Shown one piece after another: positions 8,362 through 14,568 of a stretch of DNA of 64,000 nt. The notes below the pieces were generated by a model. It searched no databases and was not told where the DNA came from. It worked only from the letters and a program-made list of their open reading frames with translations. The stretch is from Saccharothrix australiensis (GTDB lineage Bacteria; Actinomycetota; Actinomycetes; Mycobacteriales; Pseudonocardiaceae): NCBI RefSeq assembly GCF_003634935.1, contig NZ_RBXO01000001.1:186001-250000 (forward strand), in the 5' to 3' direction. A program made the position numbers and the translations under genes. The number at the start of each line of letters is the position of its first letter. The stretch's first letter is position 1.

Positions 8362-9239
8362 CGGCCGGGTTCCACGGCGCGGGCGGTGCGGCTGGGCGGG
8401 TTCGCCACCCAGATCCAGCCCAGCACCCCGACGAGCAGCACGAGCAGCCCCACCGAGTCGATCAGGCGGACGGCGCCCAGCCAGCCCGGCCCGTCGCCAC
8501 TGGACCGCGACAGGCTGTGCAGCGCGGAGAGCCGGCCGTTGGCCAAGGTCACCATCCAGGCCATCCACGCCATGCCGATCCCGACGGCGACCCGTGCGCT
8601 TCGGGTGCGCAGCACCGCGTCGACGGCGGGATCGGCCACCGACCCGCGCCGCACCGCGAGCCGCACCACGCCCAGCACGGCCACCAGTCCCAGCACCACC
8701 CCGACCACCACGACGACACCGACCGGCCGGGCGACCTCGGCGCGGTAGGGCTCGCTGAACCCGACCGCTCCCACCGCCCGACGCGCCCACGACTGCGCGG
8801 ACAGCCCGGCGAACGCGGACAGCAGCGACACGGCGGCCAGCGTCGAGAGCAGCGCGACACCCCAGCGCGGCAGGAGGTCGCGCCACCGGCGCGGGGTGAG
8901 CGTCGCGACGCGAGCGCCCCGCACCGGACGCAGCGCCGCGACCACTTCCGCGATCAGCAGCGCCGCGATGCCGGACGCGAGGTGGCGCAACGCGCCGGCC
9001 GTCGGCGTCGGCAGGCCGAACAGCTCGGCCACCGCCCCGGCGACGGGTGGGACGAGCACGAACAGCAGCGGGTAGAGCAGGCGGCGGTCGCGGAGGTAGC
9101 GGAGGGCCGGCGCCACCTGCTCCTCGGTGGGTTCAGCGACGCCCCAGCGGCGGAGGAACTTGGCGGCACCGGACCGCGTCGGCCACAGCACGAGCAGGAT
9201 GGCCAACCCGACCAGTCCGTATAACAGCGCCTCTCCCAT
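8358..9239 (-). CDS. Polytopic membrane protein, coupled to the YtrA-type regulator
   Basis: A 293-residue protein with about seven hydrophobic segments. The N-terminal helix (ALLYGLVGLAILLVLWP) is followed by a soluble loop with a WGVAEPTEEQVAPALRYLRDRR motif, then helices at about 55-72, 78-100, 120-140, 165-185, 210-230 and 255-280. I do not recognise a named family. It is the first gene of a two-gene operon with the regulator and starts at ATG behind a purine-rich GAGAGGCGGGG. The context suggests envelope stress or transport, as in other YtrA operons, but no ATPase is present here. Confidence 0.6.
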   Translation of the reverse strand: MGEALLYGLVGLAILLVLWPTRSGAAKFLRRWGVAEPTEEQVAPALRYLRDRRLLYPLLFVLVPPVAGAVAELFGLPTPTAGALRHLASGIAALLIAEVVAALRPVRGARVATLTPRRWRDLLPRWGVALLSTLAAVSLLSAFAGLSAQSWARRAVGAVGFSEPYRAEVARPVGVVVVVGVVLGLVAVLGVVRLAVRRGSVADPAVDAVLRTRSARVAVGIGMAWMAWMVTLANGRLSALHSLSRSSGDGPGWLGAVRLIDSVGLLVLLVGVLGWIWVANPPSRTARAVEPGR

Positions 9240-9259
9240 GCCCCCGCCTCTCTTTGTAT

Positions 9260-9282
9260 CGACCCCTTGTTACAAAGGGTCG
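9260..9282. promoter_or_regulatory. Near-perfect 23-bp palindrome, probable YtrA operator
   Basis: Arms CGACCCCTTGT and ACAAAGGGTCG (one mismatch) are separated by a single T. It begins 21 bases upstream of the ATG at 9239 and overlaps a second pair, TTTGTA (9253-9258) and TACAAA (9271-9276). This is where the operon promoter must lie, so binding would repress. Confidence 0.6.
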
Positions 9283-9296
9283 CACACGGGCGGTGG

Positions 9297-9518
9297 TCAG
9301 GCGAGGGCGACATCCGTCCGGACGCGCTGGGCCGCTTCGTCGAGCGAGGTGCGGAAGCCGTCGATCAGGTCGCCGTCGAGGCTGAAGCAGAAGCTGTCGC
9401 CGGGGCCGAATATCTCGATCACACCCTGCGACACCTCGATCGAGCAGACGGCCGGCTCGCCGCGGTTGGTGGCACAGCGGACCAGCCACTCCCGACGCTC
9501 GGACACCTCGTTGGCCAT
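9297..9518 (-). CDS. Small hypothetical protein divergent from the Scr1-type regulator
   Basis: A 73-residue acidic protein with no membrane segment and two cysteines (RCATNRG, AVCSIEV). It reads like a small beta-rich domain: VIEIFGPGDSFCFSLDGDLIDGFRTSLDEAA. I chose ATG 9518 because GGGAG lies 6 bases upstream; a GTG one codon earlier is possible. It is divergent from the XRE regulator, a common arrangement in Scr1/WhiJ-like loci where a third small partner is often found. Function unknown. Confidence 0.55.
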   Translation of the reverse strand: MANEVSERREWLVRCATNRGEPAVCSIEVSQGVIEIFGPGDSFCFSLDGDLIDGFRTSLDEAAQRVRTDVALA

Positions 9519-9565
9519 CACGGACTCCCTACGTGTTGTATGTGATCGAGCACGGAACGAAGTGG

Positions 9566-9591
9566 CCTCACGCTAGCCTAAAGTGAGGCTA
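9566..9591. promoter_or_regulatory. Nested inverted repeats between the small gene and the Scr1-type regulator
   Basis: Two overlapping palindromes: CCTCAC (9566-9571) with GTGAGG (9583-9588), and TAGCCT (9574-9579) with AGGCTA (9586-9591). They lie 36 bases upstream of the XRE start and are likely operator and promoter sequence. The second pair is loosely like a DtxR-type iron box, but it is too diverged to call. Confidence 0.4.
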
Positions 9592-9626
9592 ACTGGGGTG
9601 TACCGATCGGGTGAAGGAATCGCCGA

Positions 9627-10481
9627 ATGGGCATGGCAGAGCAGACTGTCGAGCGCCGTCAGCTGGGCCTCGCCTTGGCCCGGCTCCGGGATGACGCAGG
9701 CAGGTCGCAGCTCGAAGCGGGTAGGGCGATCGGCCGCAGCGCTGGACGCATCAGTCAGATCGAGCACGGCAAGGGCACCCTCGGGCCCGATGAGTTGATC
9801 AAGCTGCTCGACTTCTACGAAGTGGGCAACGACGAACGCGCGACGATCCTGGCGCTCGGCACGGCCAGTCGACGCCGGGTGAAGCCACGCGGCTACCTCG
9901 ACGTGCTGCCACAACCCTTCAAGCGCCTTGGCGAACTCCAAGCCGCCGCAGAGGTGATCAGTTGGTACGAGTGCGGCGTGATGCCAGGTCTGGTGCAGTC
10001 CCCGCAGTACATCCGATCACTCCTCGGCAGCGCCGACTCCATCTTCTGGGAGGCATCCGAGGAGGAGACCAGTGAGCGCATCGAGTTCCGACTCGCGCAG
10101 CAGCGGCTGGTGTTGGAGTCGCAGTCTCCTCGGAAGATCAACCTCATCTTCACCGAGGACACCCTGCACCACGTGGTGGGCGGCCCGTCCGTCATGCGCG
10201 GGCAAGTGTTGCACCTCCTCCAGATGATGGAGGAGTACCCGATGCTGGACGTGCGAGTGGTACCGAACGCCGTGCCGGACAACCCCGCGTTGGGCGGAGG
10301 ACTGGTGGTTCTGGACTTCCCGGAGGGGACTCCGGTGGCCTTCGTGTCAACCCTCTACGGGGCGTACACCTACTACCATCAGCCATCGGACATCCAACCG
10401 ATGCGCCGGATCTTCGAGCGGGTTCACCAGTTGGCGTTGAGCGCCGAGAACACCCGCTCCCTGTTGGTCAACACGCTGTGA
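9627..10481 (+). CDS. XRE regulator with Scr1/DUF5753 domain
   Basis: A 284-residue protein. Residues about 12-66 form an XRE helix-turn-helix (LGLALARLRDDAGRSQLEAGRAIGRSAGRISQIEHGKG). Residues about 95-275 match DUF5753, the Scr1-type domain, with EVISWYECGVMPGLVQSPQYIRSLL and the later VVLDFPEGTPVAFVSTLYG and YYHQPSDI motifs. In actinomycetes such regulators work with adjacent DUF397 proteins in WhiJ/Scr1-Scr2-like modules that tune development and antibiotic production. GAAGGAA upstream of the ATG is the ribosome binding site. The first DUF397 gene follows within 12 bases. Confidence 0.88.
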   Translation: MGMAEQTVERRQLGLALARLRDDAGRSQLEAGRAIGRSAGRISQIEHGKGTLGPDELIKLLDFYEVGNDERATILALGTASRRRVKPRGYLDVLPQPFKRLGELQAAAEVISWYECGVMPGLVQSPQYIRSLLGSADSIFWEASEEETSERIEFRLAQQRLVLESQSPRKINLIFTEDTLHHVVGGPSVMRGQVLHLLQMMEEYPMLDVRVVPNAVPDNPALGGGLVVLDFPEGTPVAFVSTLYGAYTYYHQPSDIQPMRRIFERVHQLALSAENTRSLLVNTL

Positions 10482-10492
10482 GGAGCAGAGCC

Positions 10493-10675
10493 GTGGAACG
10501 CCACACCGGGTGGTTCAAGAGCAGTCACAGCACGGCTGGCAGCAACGGCTGCCTCGAAGTGCGGTTCGCCGAGACGACCGTTGACGTCCGGGACTCCAAG
10601 AACACGGCTGGACCACGGTTTTCCTTCAGCAGCCGCGCTTGGCGATCGTTCCTTACCTCAGCCAAGCGCCACTAG
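10493..10675 (+). CDS. DUF397 protein, copy 1
   Basis: A 60-residue protein with the DUF397 signature: TGWFKSSHS at the N-terminus, a CLEVRF strand, VxVRDSKN, and FSFSSRAWRSFL near the end. I start it at the GTG behind AGGAG (10481-10485, 7-base spacing) rather than at the GTG overlapping the previous stop. DUF397 proteins act as partners of Scr1-type regulators. Cotranscribed with the regulator. Confidence 0.85.
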   Translation: MERHTGWFKSSHSTAGSNGCLEVRFAETTVDVRDSKNTAGPRFSFSSRAWRSFLTSAKRH

Positions 10676-10697
10676 TTCGTGGCGGTTCCGCGAGGGT

Positions 10698-10717
10698 CGC
10701 GCACCTCCTACGATCAG
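10698..10717 (+). promoter_or_regulatory. Duplicated upstream element A, first copy
   Basis: CGCGCACCTCCTACGATCAG occurs identically here and at 11293-11312, about 117 bases before the ATG of DUF397 copies 2 and 3. TACGAT (10709-10714) is a good -10 candidate. Conservation of this stretch in an otherwise drifting duplicate suggests it is the promoter. Confidence 0.45.
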
Positions 10718-10815
10718 CGGGAGGACACCGTCCCGAGGCAAGCTCCAGCGCGCCGGACGGTGGGCGTCGGGCACGTCCGCGCGCTGGTCATCGACAGGAC
10801 CGAGGAGGGCCGGCG

Positions 10816-10998
10816 ATGACCCGCGACACCGAATGGTTCAAGAGCAGCCGTAGCGCGGCCGGCAGTGACGCCTGCGTCGAAGTGCGCTTCACCGAGACGA
10901 CCGTCGGCGTGCGGGACTCCAAGGACACCGCCGGACCAGAGTTCTCCTTCGGCCTCCACGCCTGGCGATCGTTCCTCACCTCGGCCAAGCGCCACTAG
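10816..10998 (+). CDS. DUF397 protein, copy 2
   Basis: A 60-residue paralogue of copy 1 (MTRDTEWFKSSRSAAGSDACVEVRF ... AWRSFLTSAKRH). The ATG has GAGGAGG about 8 bases upstream. The last 38 bases are part of the 267-bp direct repeat that recurs downstream, and the 3' ends of copies 1, 2 and 4 share the tail SAKRH. It lies 140 bases after copy 1 and probably has its own promoter. Confidence 0.85.
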   Translation: MTRDTEWFKSSRSAAGSDACVEVRFTETTVGVRDSKDTAGPEFSFGLHAWRSFLTSAKRH

Positions 10999-11227
10999 CT
11001 CCCCGCCCCGCCGGCCGACCTACGCACCCGCAGCCCTGAACGCAACGCGACCGGCAGAAGAGGGACCACGACGCAAGCCGCCCCCACCCACCCAAGCCCG
11101 GAACACAGCCGGGAACAGCACGCAACGCAACCACACCAACGGTAAACCCCGGCCGGGGACGGCAGGCAGCGCCACACCCGGCAGTCCACCGCCCTCCCAG
11201 CGGAGCCCAGCCGGGGTTGTCCGACCA
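10961..11227. repeat. 267-bp direct repeat, copy 1
   Basis: Covers the 3' end of DUF397 copy 2 and 229 bases of following non-coding DNA. The same sequence returns at 11731-11997, exactly 770 bases away, with only a few G-to-A type differences that I can find. This shows a recent segmental duplication. Confidence 0.9.
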
Positions 11228-11409
11228 TTCCAGTTCACCGACCAAGCGCTTGGTCCTGGCTCCGGTGCCCCTCGCAGCGGTTCCACACAGGCCGCGCACC
11301 TCCTACGATCAGCCGGAGGACACCGACCCGAGGCAACTTCCGGCGCAGCGACCGGTGGGGCGTCAGCACATCCGCGCGCTGCTCATCGGCAGGACCAAGG
11401 AGGCCGGCG
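10999..11409. other. 411-bp non-coding spacer between DUF397 copies 2 and 3
   Basis: The first part is the direct repeat; the last 120 bases resemble the region before DUF397 copy 2, including element A at 11293-11312. Reading frames here look random in composition. I see no further gene. Confidence 0.5.
11293..11312 (+). promoter_or_regulatory. Duplicated upstream element A, second copy
   Basis: Identical 20-mer to 10698-10717 with the TACGAT box at 11304-11309, 117 bases before the ATG of DUF397 copy 3. Confidence 0.45.
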
Positions 11410-11589
11410 ATGACCCGCGACACCGGGTGGTTCAAGAGCAGCCACAGCTCCGGCGGCAGCAACGGCTGCCTCGAAGTGCGCTTCACCAACCTGGCTGTGG
11501 ACGTCCGGGACTCCAAGCACCCCACCGGTCTTCACTTCTCCTTCAGCCCCCACGCCTGGCGATCGTTCACGAACCGGATCAGCGCATGA
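11410..11589 (+). CDS. DUF397 protein, copy 3
   Basis: A 59-residue paralogue (MTRDTGWFKSSHSSGGSNGCLEVRF) with a divergent C-terminus (SFTNRISA) in place of the SAKRH tail. AAGGAGG precedes the ATG by 6 bases. Its stop overlaps the ATG of copy 4 (ATGA), so these two are translated together. Confidence 0.85.
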   Translation: MTRDTGWFKSSHSSGGSNGCLEVRFTNLAVDVRDSKHPTGLHFSFSPHAWRSFTNRISA

Positions 11590-11768
11590 CCCGTGACACC
11601 GGATGGTTCAAGAGCAGCCGCAGCGCCGCTACCAGCGACGCCTGCGTGGAGGTGCGGTTCGTCGACACCACCGTCGGCGTGCGGGATTCCAAGAACACCA
11701 CCGGACCACGGGTTTCCTTCAGCCCCCGCGCCTGGCGATCGTTCCTCACCTCGGCCAAGCGCCACTAG
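11586..11768 (+). CDS. DUF397 protein, copy 4
   Basis: A 60-residue paralogue (MTRDTGWFKSSRSAATSDACVEVRF ... AWRSFLTSAKRH), closest to copy 2. The ATG overlaps the copy 3 stop by 4 bases. Its 3' end enters the second copy of the 267-bp repeat. Four DUF397 genes to one Scr1-type regulator is an unusual ratio. Confidence 0.85.
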   Translation: MTRDTGWFKSSRSAATSDACVEVRFVDTTVGVRDSKNTTGPRVSFSPRAWRSFLTSAKRH

Positions 11769-11997
11769 CTCCCCGCCCCGCCGGCCGACCTACGCACCCG
11801 CAGCCCTGAACGCAACGCGACCGGCAGAAGAGGGACCACGACGCAAACCGCCCCCACCCACCCAAGCCCGGAACACAGCCGGGAACAGCACGCAACGCAA
11901 CCACACCAACGGTAAACCCCGGCCGGGGACGGCAGACAACGCCACACCCGGCAGTCCACCGCCCTCCCAGCGGAGCCCAGCCGGGGTTGTCCGACCA
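11731..11997. repeat. 267-bp direct repeat, copy 2
   Basis: Second copy of 10961-11227. It ends abruptly 14 bases before the stop of the convergent SRPBCC gene, which marks the duplication boundary. Confidence 0.9.
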
Positions 11998-12010
11998 CCG
12001 GCGATCAAGA

Positions 12011-12409
12011 TCACCGCCCGTCGAGGGCGGCGGCGACCCGGTCCATGACGCGCTTCCAGTGCGCCCGCCGCTGTTCGCGCTCCTCGGCGCTCGCCAGGTG
12101 TTCCTCGTGGAAGCGGAGCACCGTGCCGGACCCGCCGGGCGCAAGGGCCACCTGCACCGTCGACGAGCCGCGGGTGACGCGGATGCGGTCCGCCGGCCGG
12201 TAGCCGCGCACCTCCCCCGTCACCCCGGCATCGGTCCGGTAGGGCGCGCCGCGTTCCGGCGTGAGGACCGCGCCGGCCCCGAGCCAGAGCGCCAACCCCT
12301 CGGCACCGCTGATGAACTCCCACACGACCGGCAGCGGGTGGGGCAGCGTGCGGGACACGCCGATCTGCCAGCCGACGTCCTTGGTGAGTCCGGTGGGCAT
12401 GGTGGTCAT
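12011..12409 (-). CDS. SRPBCC/AHSA1-type protein
   Basis: A 132-residue START-like domain protein. It has the opening ISRTLPHPLPVVWEFIS-type helix, the GLALWLGAGAVL loop, then the pattern GEVRGYRPADRIRVTRG and a long C-terminal helix (REQRRAHWKRVMDRVAAAL) typical of the AHSA1/polyketide-cyclase family, which bind hydrophobic ligands. AGGAAGG lies just before the ATG. The ATG overlaps the stop of the upstream CGNR gene by 4 bases, so they are co-translated. Ligand unknown. Confidence 0.8.
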   Translation of the reverse strand: MTTMPTGLTKDVGWQIGVSRTLPHPLPVVWEFISGAEGLALWLGAGAVLTPERGAPYRTDAGVTGEVRGYRPADRIRVTRGSSTVQVALAPGGSGTVLRFHEEHLASAEEREQRRAHWKRVMDRVAAALDGR

Positions 12410-13008
12410 CCTTCCTCTGCATTCCGGGCGCGCAGGGTCCTCACCTTGTGGCGGTTGCCGCAGTGCTCCATCGAGCACCACCGACGACGGCCGGGGCGTG
12501 AGATGTCCACGTAGATCAGGTGGCAGTCCTCCGCCGCGCAGGTGCGGACGCGGTGGGCGTACGGGCCGGTCAGCAGTTCGACCGCGTCCCGCGCGACGGT
12601 GGCCAGCAGGTGCGAGCCACCGGGCGAGCCGGCCCACCGCCGCTCCCCGGTGGGGGCGATGGCGGGTGCCAGGGCCGGCTTCGCGGCAGCCTCGTTGACG
12701 ACCGCCAGGTCGTCGGGCGGGTGCGGATCGCCGCGCACGTGGGCGAGGACGACCCGGAACAGCGCGTCGCGCAGCCCCCGCGCGTCGGCCACCTCGTCGG
12801 CGGAGATGTCCAGCTCGGGCGTCGGGACCAGCCGCGACCGCTCCGCCCACGCGGCCAGGTCGGCCGGCTCGTGCAGGACCTCGTACCGGCGGTAGGGGCC
12901 GGGACCTCCGGTGACCAGCAGTTCCAGGCACAGCGCGCCGGGATCGAACCGGTAGGCGACGCCGGAACGGGAGTGCAGCGTCAGCCCCCTGGTTGCGGGC
13001 GATTCCAT
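12406..13008 (-). CDS. ABATE-domain regulator with CGNR zinc finger
   Basis: A 200-residue protein. The N-terminal about 140 residues fit the ABATE (putative stress-induced regulator) region. The C-terminal 50 residues are a CGNR zinc finger: RTCAAEDCHLIYVDISRPGRRRWCSMEHCGNRHKVRTLRAR with four ordered cysteines. The start at ATG 13008 is supported because it lies within a palindrome that also holds the start of the divergent gene, with a TATAGT -10 box 6 bases upstream. It is probably a DNA-binding regulator of itself, the downstream SRPBCC gene and the divergent VOC gene. Confidence 0.85.
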   Translation of the reverse strand: MESPATRGLTLHSRSGVAYRFDPGALCLELLVTGGPGPYRRYEVLHEPADLAAWAERSRLVPTPELDISADEVADARGLRDALFRVVLAHVRGDPHPPDDLAVVNEAAAKPALAPAIAPTGERRWAGSPGGSHLLATVARDAVELLTGPYAHRVRTCAAEDCHLIYVDISRPGRRRWCSMEHCGNRHKVRTLRARNAEEG

Positions 13009-13032
13009 GTAACCACTATAACTGGTTACATG
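13006..13032. promoter_or_regulatory. Bidirectional leaderless promoter embedded in a palindrome
   Basis: ATGTAACCA and TGGTTACAT (13007-13015, 13023-13031) flank CTATAAC. The two divergent start codons lie at the palindrome's edges, only 21 bases apart. On the plus strand TATAAC (13017-13022) is 7 bases before the ATG at 13030. On the minus strand TATAGT is 6 bases before the ATG at 13008. Both genes would be leaderless and share one operator. Confidence 0.65.
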
Positions 13033-13482
13033 CCCCTGAGCTGGAAGCTGGTCATCGACAGCGCGAACGCACCCGTCCTCGCGGATTTCTGGGCCGCGGC
13101 CCTGGAGTACGAGGTGGAAGACCCGAGCGCCCTCGTCGGGCAACTGCTGGCGGCGGGCCACCTCGGCGAGGAGGCCGTCGCCGAGCACCGCGGCCGCAAG
13201 ACGTTCCGCGGCTACGCGGCGATCCGCCACCCCGACGACCCGTTCGACCCGACCAGCGGCGTCGGCCGGGGTCGACGGCTCCTGTTCCAGGACGTGCCCG
13301 AGGGCAAGGCGGGCAAGAACCGCCTGCACATCGACGTCCACAGCGAGCCGGGCGGCCTCGACGCGCTGGTGGCCCGGCTCGAAGGGCTGGGCGCGACCCG
13401 CGTCCAGGAGGTCGACCGGGGGCCGGCCGGGCGCTGGTGGGTCATGCGCGACCCGGAGGGCAACGAGTTCTGCGCGGCATAG
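13030..13482 (+). CDS. VOC (glyoxalase-like) family protein
   Basis: A 150-residue protein of the glyoxalase/bleomycin-resistance superfamily. It opens SWKLVIDSANAPVLADFWAAALEYEVE, typical of the glyoxalase-like subfamily, and ends WWVMRDPEGNEFCAA with the usual DPEGNxFC motif. The KNRLHIDVHSE strand supplies a candidate metal or ligand His. It is divergent from the CGNR regulator and is probably controlled with it. Substrate unknown. Confidence 0.85.
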   Translation: MPLSWKLVIDSANAPVLADFWAAALEYEVEDPSALVGQLLAAGHLGEEAVAEHRGRKTFRGYAAIRHPDDPFDPTSGVGRGRRLLFQDVPEGKAGKNRLHIDVHSEPGGLDALVARLEGLGATRVQEVDRGPAGRWWVMRDPEGNEFCAA

Positions 13483-13585
13483 GCAGGCCGCGAACGCCCA
13501 GCCGGGAACACGGAACACCCGGCCGGCAGCGCACGAGCAACGGCACGGTCGGGACGCGCCGGGACGACACCGTCGGCCCGGCGCG

Positions 13586-13715
13586 TCCCGACCGCGCCAC
13601 TCACCCCGACCGCGCCACTCACCCCGACCGCGCCACTCACCCCGACCGCGCCACTCACCCCGACCGCGCCACTCACCCCGACCGCGCCACTCAGCCCACC
13701 GCGCCACTCACCCCA
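13586..13715. repeat. 18-bp tandem repeat array
   Basis: The unit ACCGCGCCACTCACCCCG is repeated about six times exactly with period 18 (copies start at 13591, 13609, 13627, 13645, 13663 and 13681), with a degenerate copy at each end. It fills the space between the VOC gene and the convergent repeat-protein gene. No coding role is apparent. Confidence 0.9.
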
Positions 13716-13742
13716 GCACCGGCGCTCAGCCCGCCACGGCGC

Positions 13743-14438
13743 TCAGTTCGGGCTGATCCACTGCCCGGTCACGGAGTCGATCCGCACCACGCCCGACACC
13801 GTGACCTTCCCGCCGGGCGACCAGACCTCGTCGCCCGCCGACTCGTCCCCGCCGTCCGGCACGTACTTCCCGTTCTCGTCGATCCGACCGTGCTCGACCT
13901 CGGTCCACTGGTCGTCGCCGGTGTGCTTGGACATGGTGACCTCGCCGTCCGCCGTGATCTCGGTGGCGATGTCGGCCGTGCCGTCGCCGTCCGAGTCGGT
14001 GAACAGCCAGGTGTCGCCCTGGTCGTCCTTGACCACCGCCGTGTCGGCGCGCCCGTCGCCGTCGGTGTCCTCGGTGGCAGGCCCGACGTTCTGGTCCGCG
14101 CCGCCCTCGACGTCGACCAGGATCGACTTGCCGTCGTTCGTGCTGGTCTTGCGGCTGTGCTCGTCGGAGGGCTCGACGGCGACCCACTCGCCGGAACCCT
14201 CGTCGAACCGCGCCTGCCCGACCAGCGCGCCGTCCTTGTCGAACGTGCTCATCAGGTCCGCGTCACCGTCGCCGTCGGTGTCGCTGAACGCCAGGTGGCC
14301 GCCGTCGTCGGTCTCGACCACGGCGCTCTCGTCGACGCCGTCGTCGTCCAGGTCGTACGTCGCCTCGGCGGTGTACTCCTCGTCCTCGACGGTGACCTTC
14401 AGCTCGCCATCGGTCGCGCCTGTCTCGTCGATGTACAC
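13743..14438 (-). CDS. Protein with Ca2+-loop-like DxDxDG repeats
   Basis: A 231-residue acidic protein without signal peptide. It has four copies of a calcium-loop pattern (DLDDDGVDE, DTDGDGDAD, DTDGDGRAD, DSDGDGTAD) spaced about 30-60 residues apart, each followed by a strand such as HLAFSDT or TWLFTDS. This is like the VCBS/FG-GAP-type repeats of actinobacterial DUF6802-like proteins. The loops likely bind Ca2+; the function is unknown. No RBS is obvious, and the downstream end faces the tandem repeat. Confidence 0.6.
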   Translation of the reverse strand: MYIDETGATDGELKVTVEDEEYTAEATYDLDDDGVDESAVVETDDGGHLAFSDTDGDGDADLMSTFDKDGALVGQARFDEGSGEWVAVEPSDEHSRKTSTNDGKSILVDVEGGADQNVGPATEDTDGDGRADTAVVKDDQGDTWLFTDSDGDGTADIATEITADGEVTMSKHTGDDQWTEVEHGRIDENGKYVPDGGDESAGDEVWSPGGKVTVSGVVRIDSVTGQWISPN

Positions 14439-14568
14439 CGGATACCACCCTCCTGCGCTCTGTACCGGTAGGACTCACGTTATGCCGATTCGGTTCCGCG
14501 GCGGAACCCGCGTCACCCTTTGACAGCACTCCGTGACGCTGGATCGCTCAAGGCACGGTCAGGCGCGG

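Noticed and set aside
9566-9591. An iron-regulator (DtxR/IdeR) box before the Scr1-type gene
   Set aside because: Only the AGGCTA half resembles the consensus; the spacing and second half do not fit.
10639-10815. In-frame N-terminal extension of DUF397 copy 2, with a similar reading in the copy 3 upstream region
   Set aside because: The similarity comes from DNA duplication of the upstream region; DUF397 proteins start at MTRDT-like sequence and a ribosome binding site precedes that ATG.
13586-13715. The 18-bp repeats as a CRISPR array
   Set aside because: There are no spacers; the units are directly tandem and no cas gene is near.
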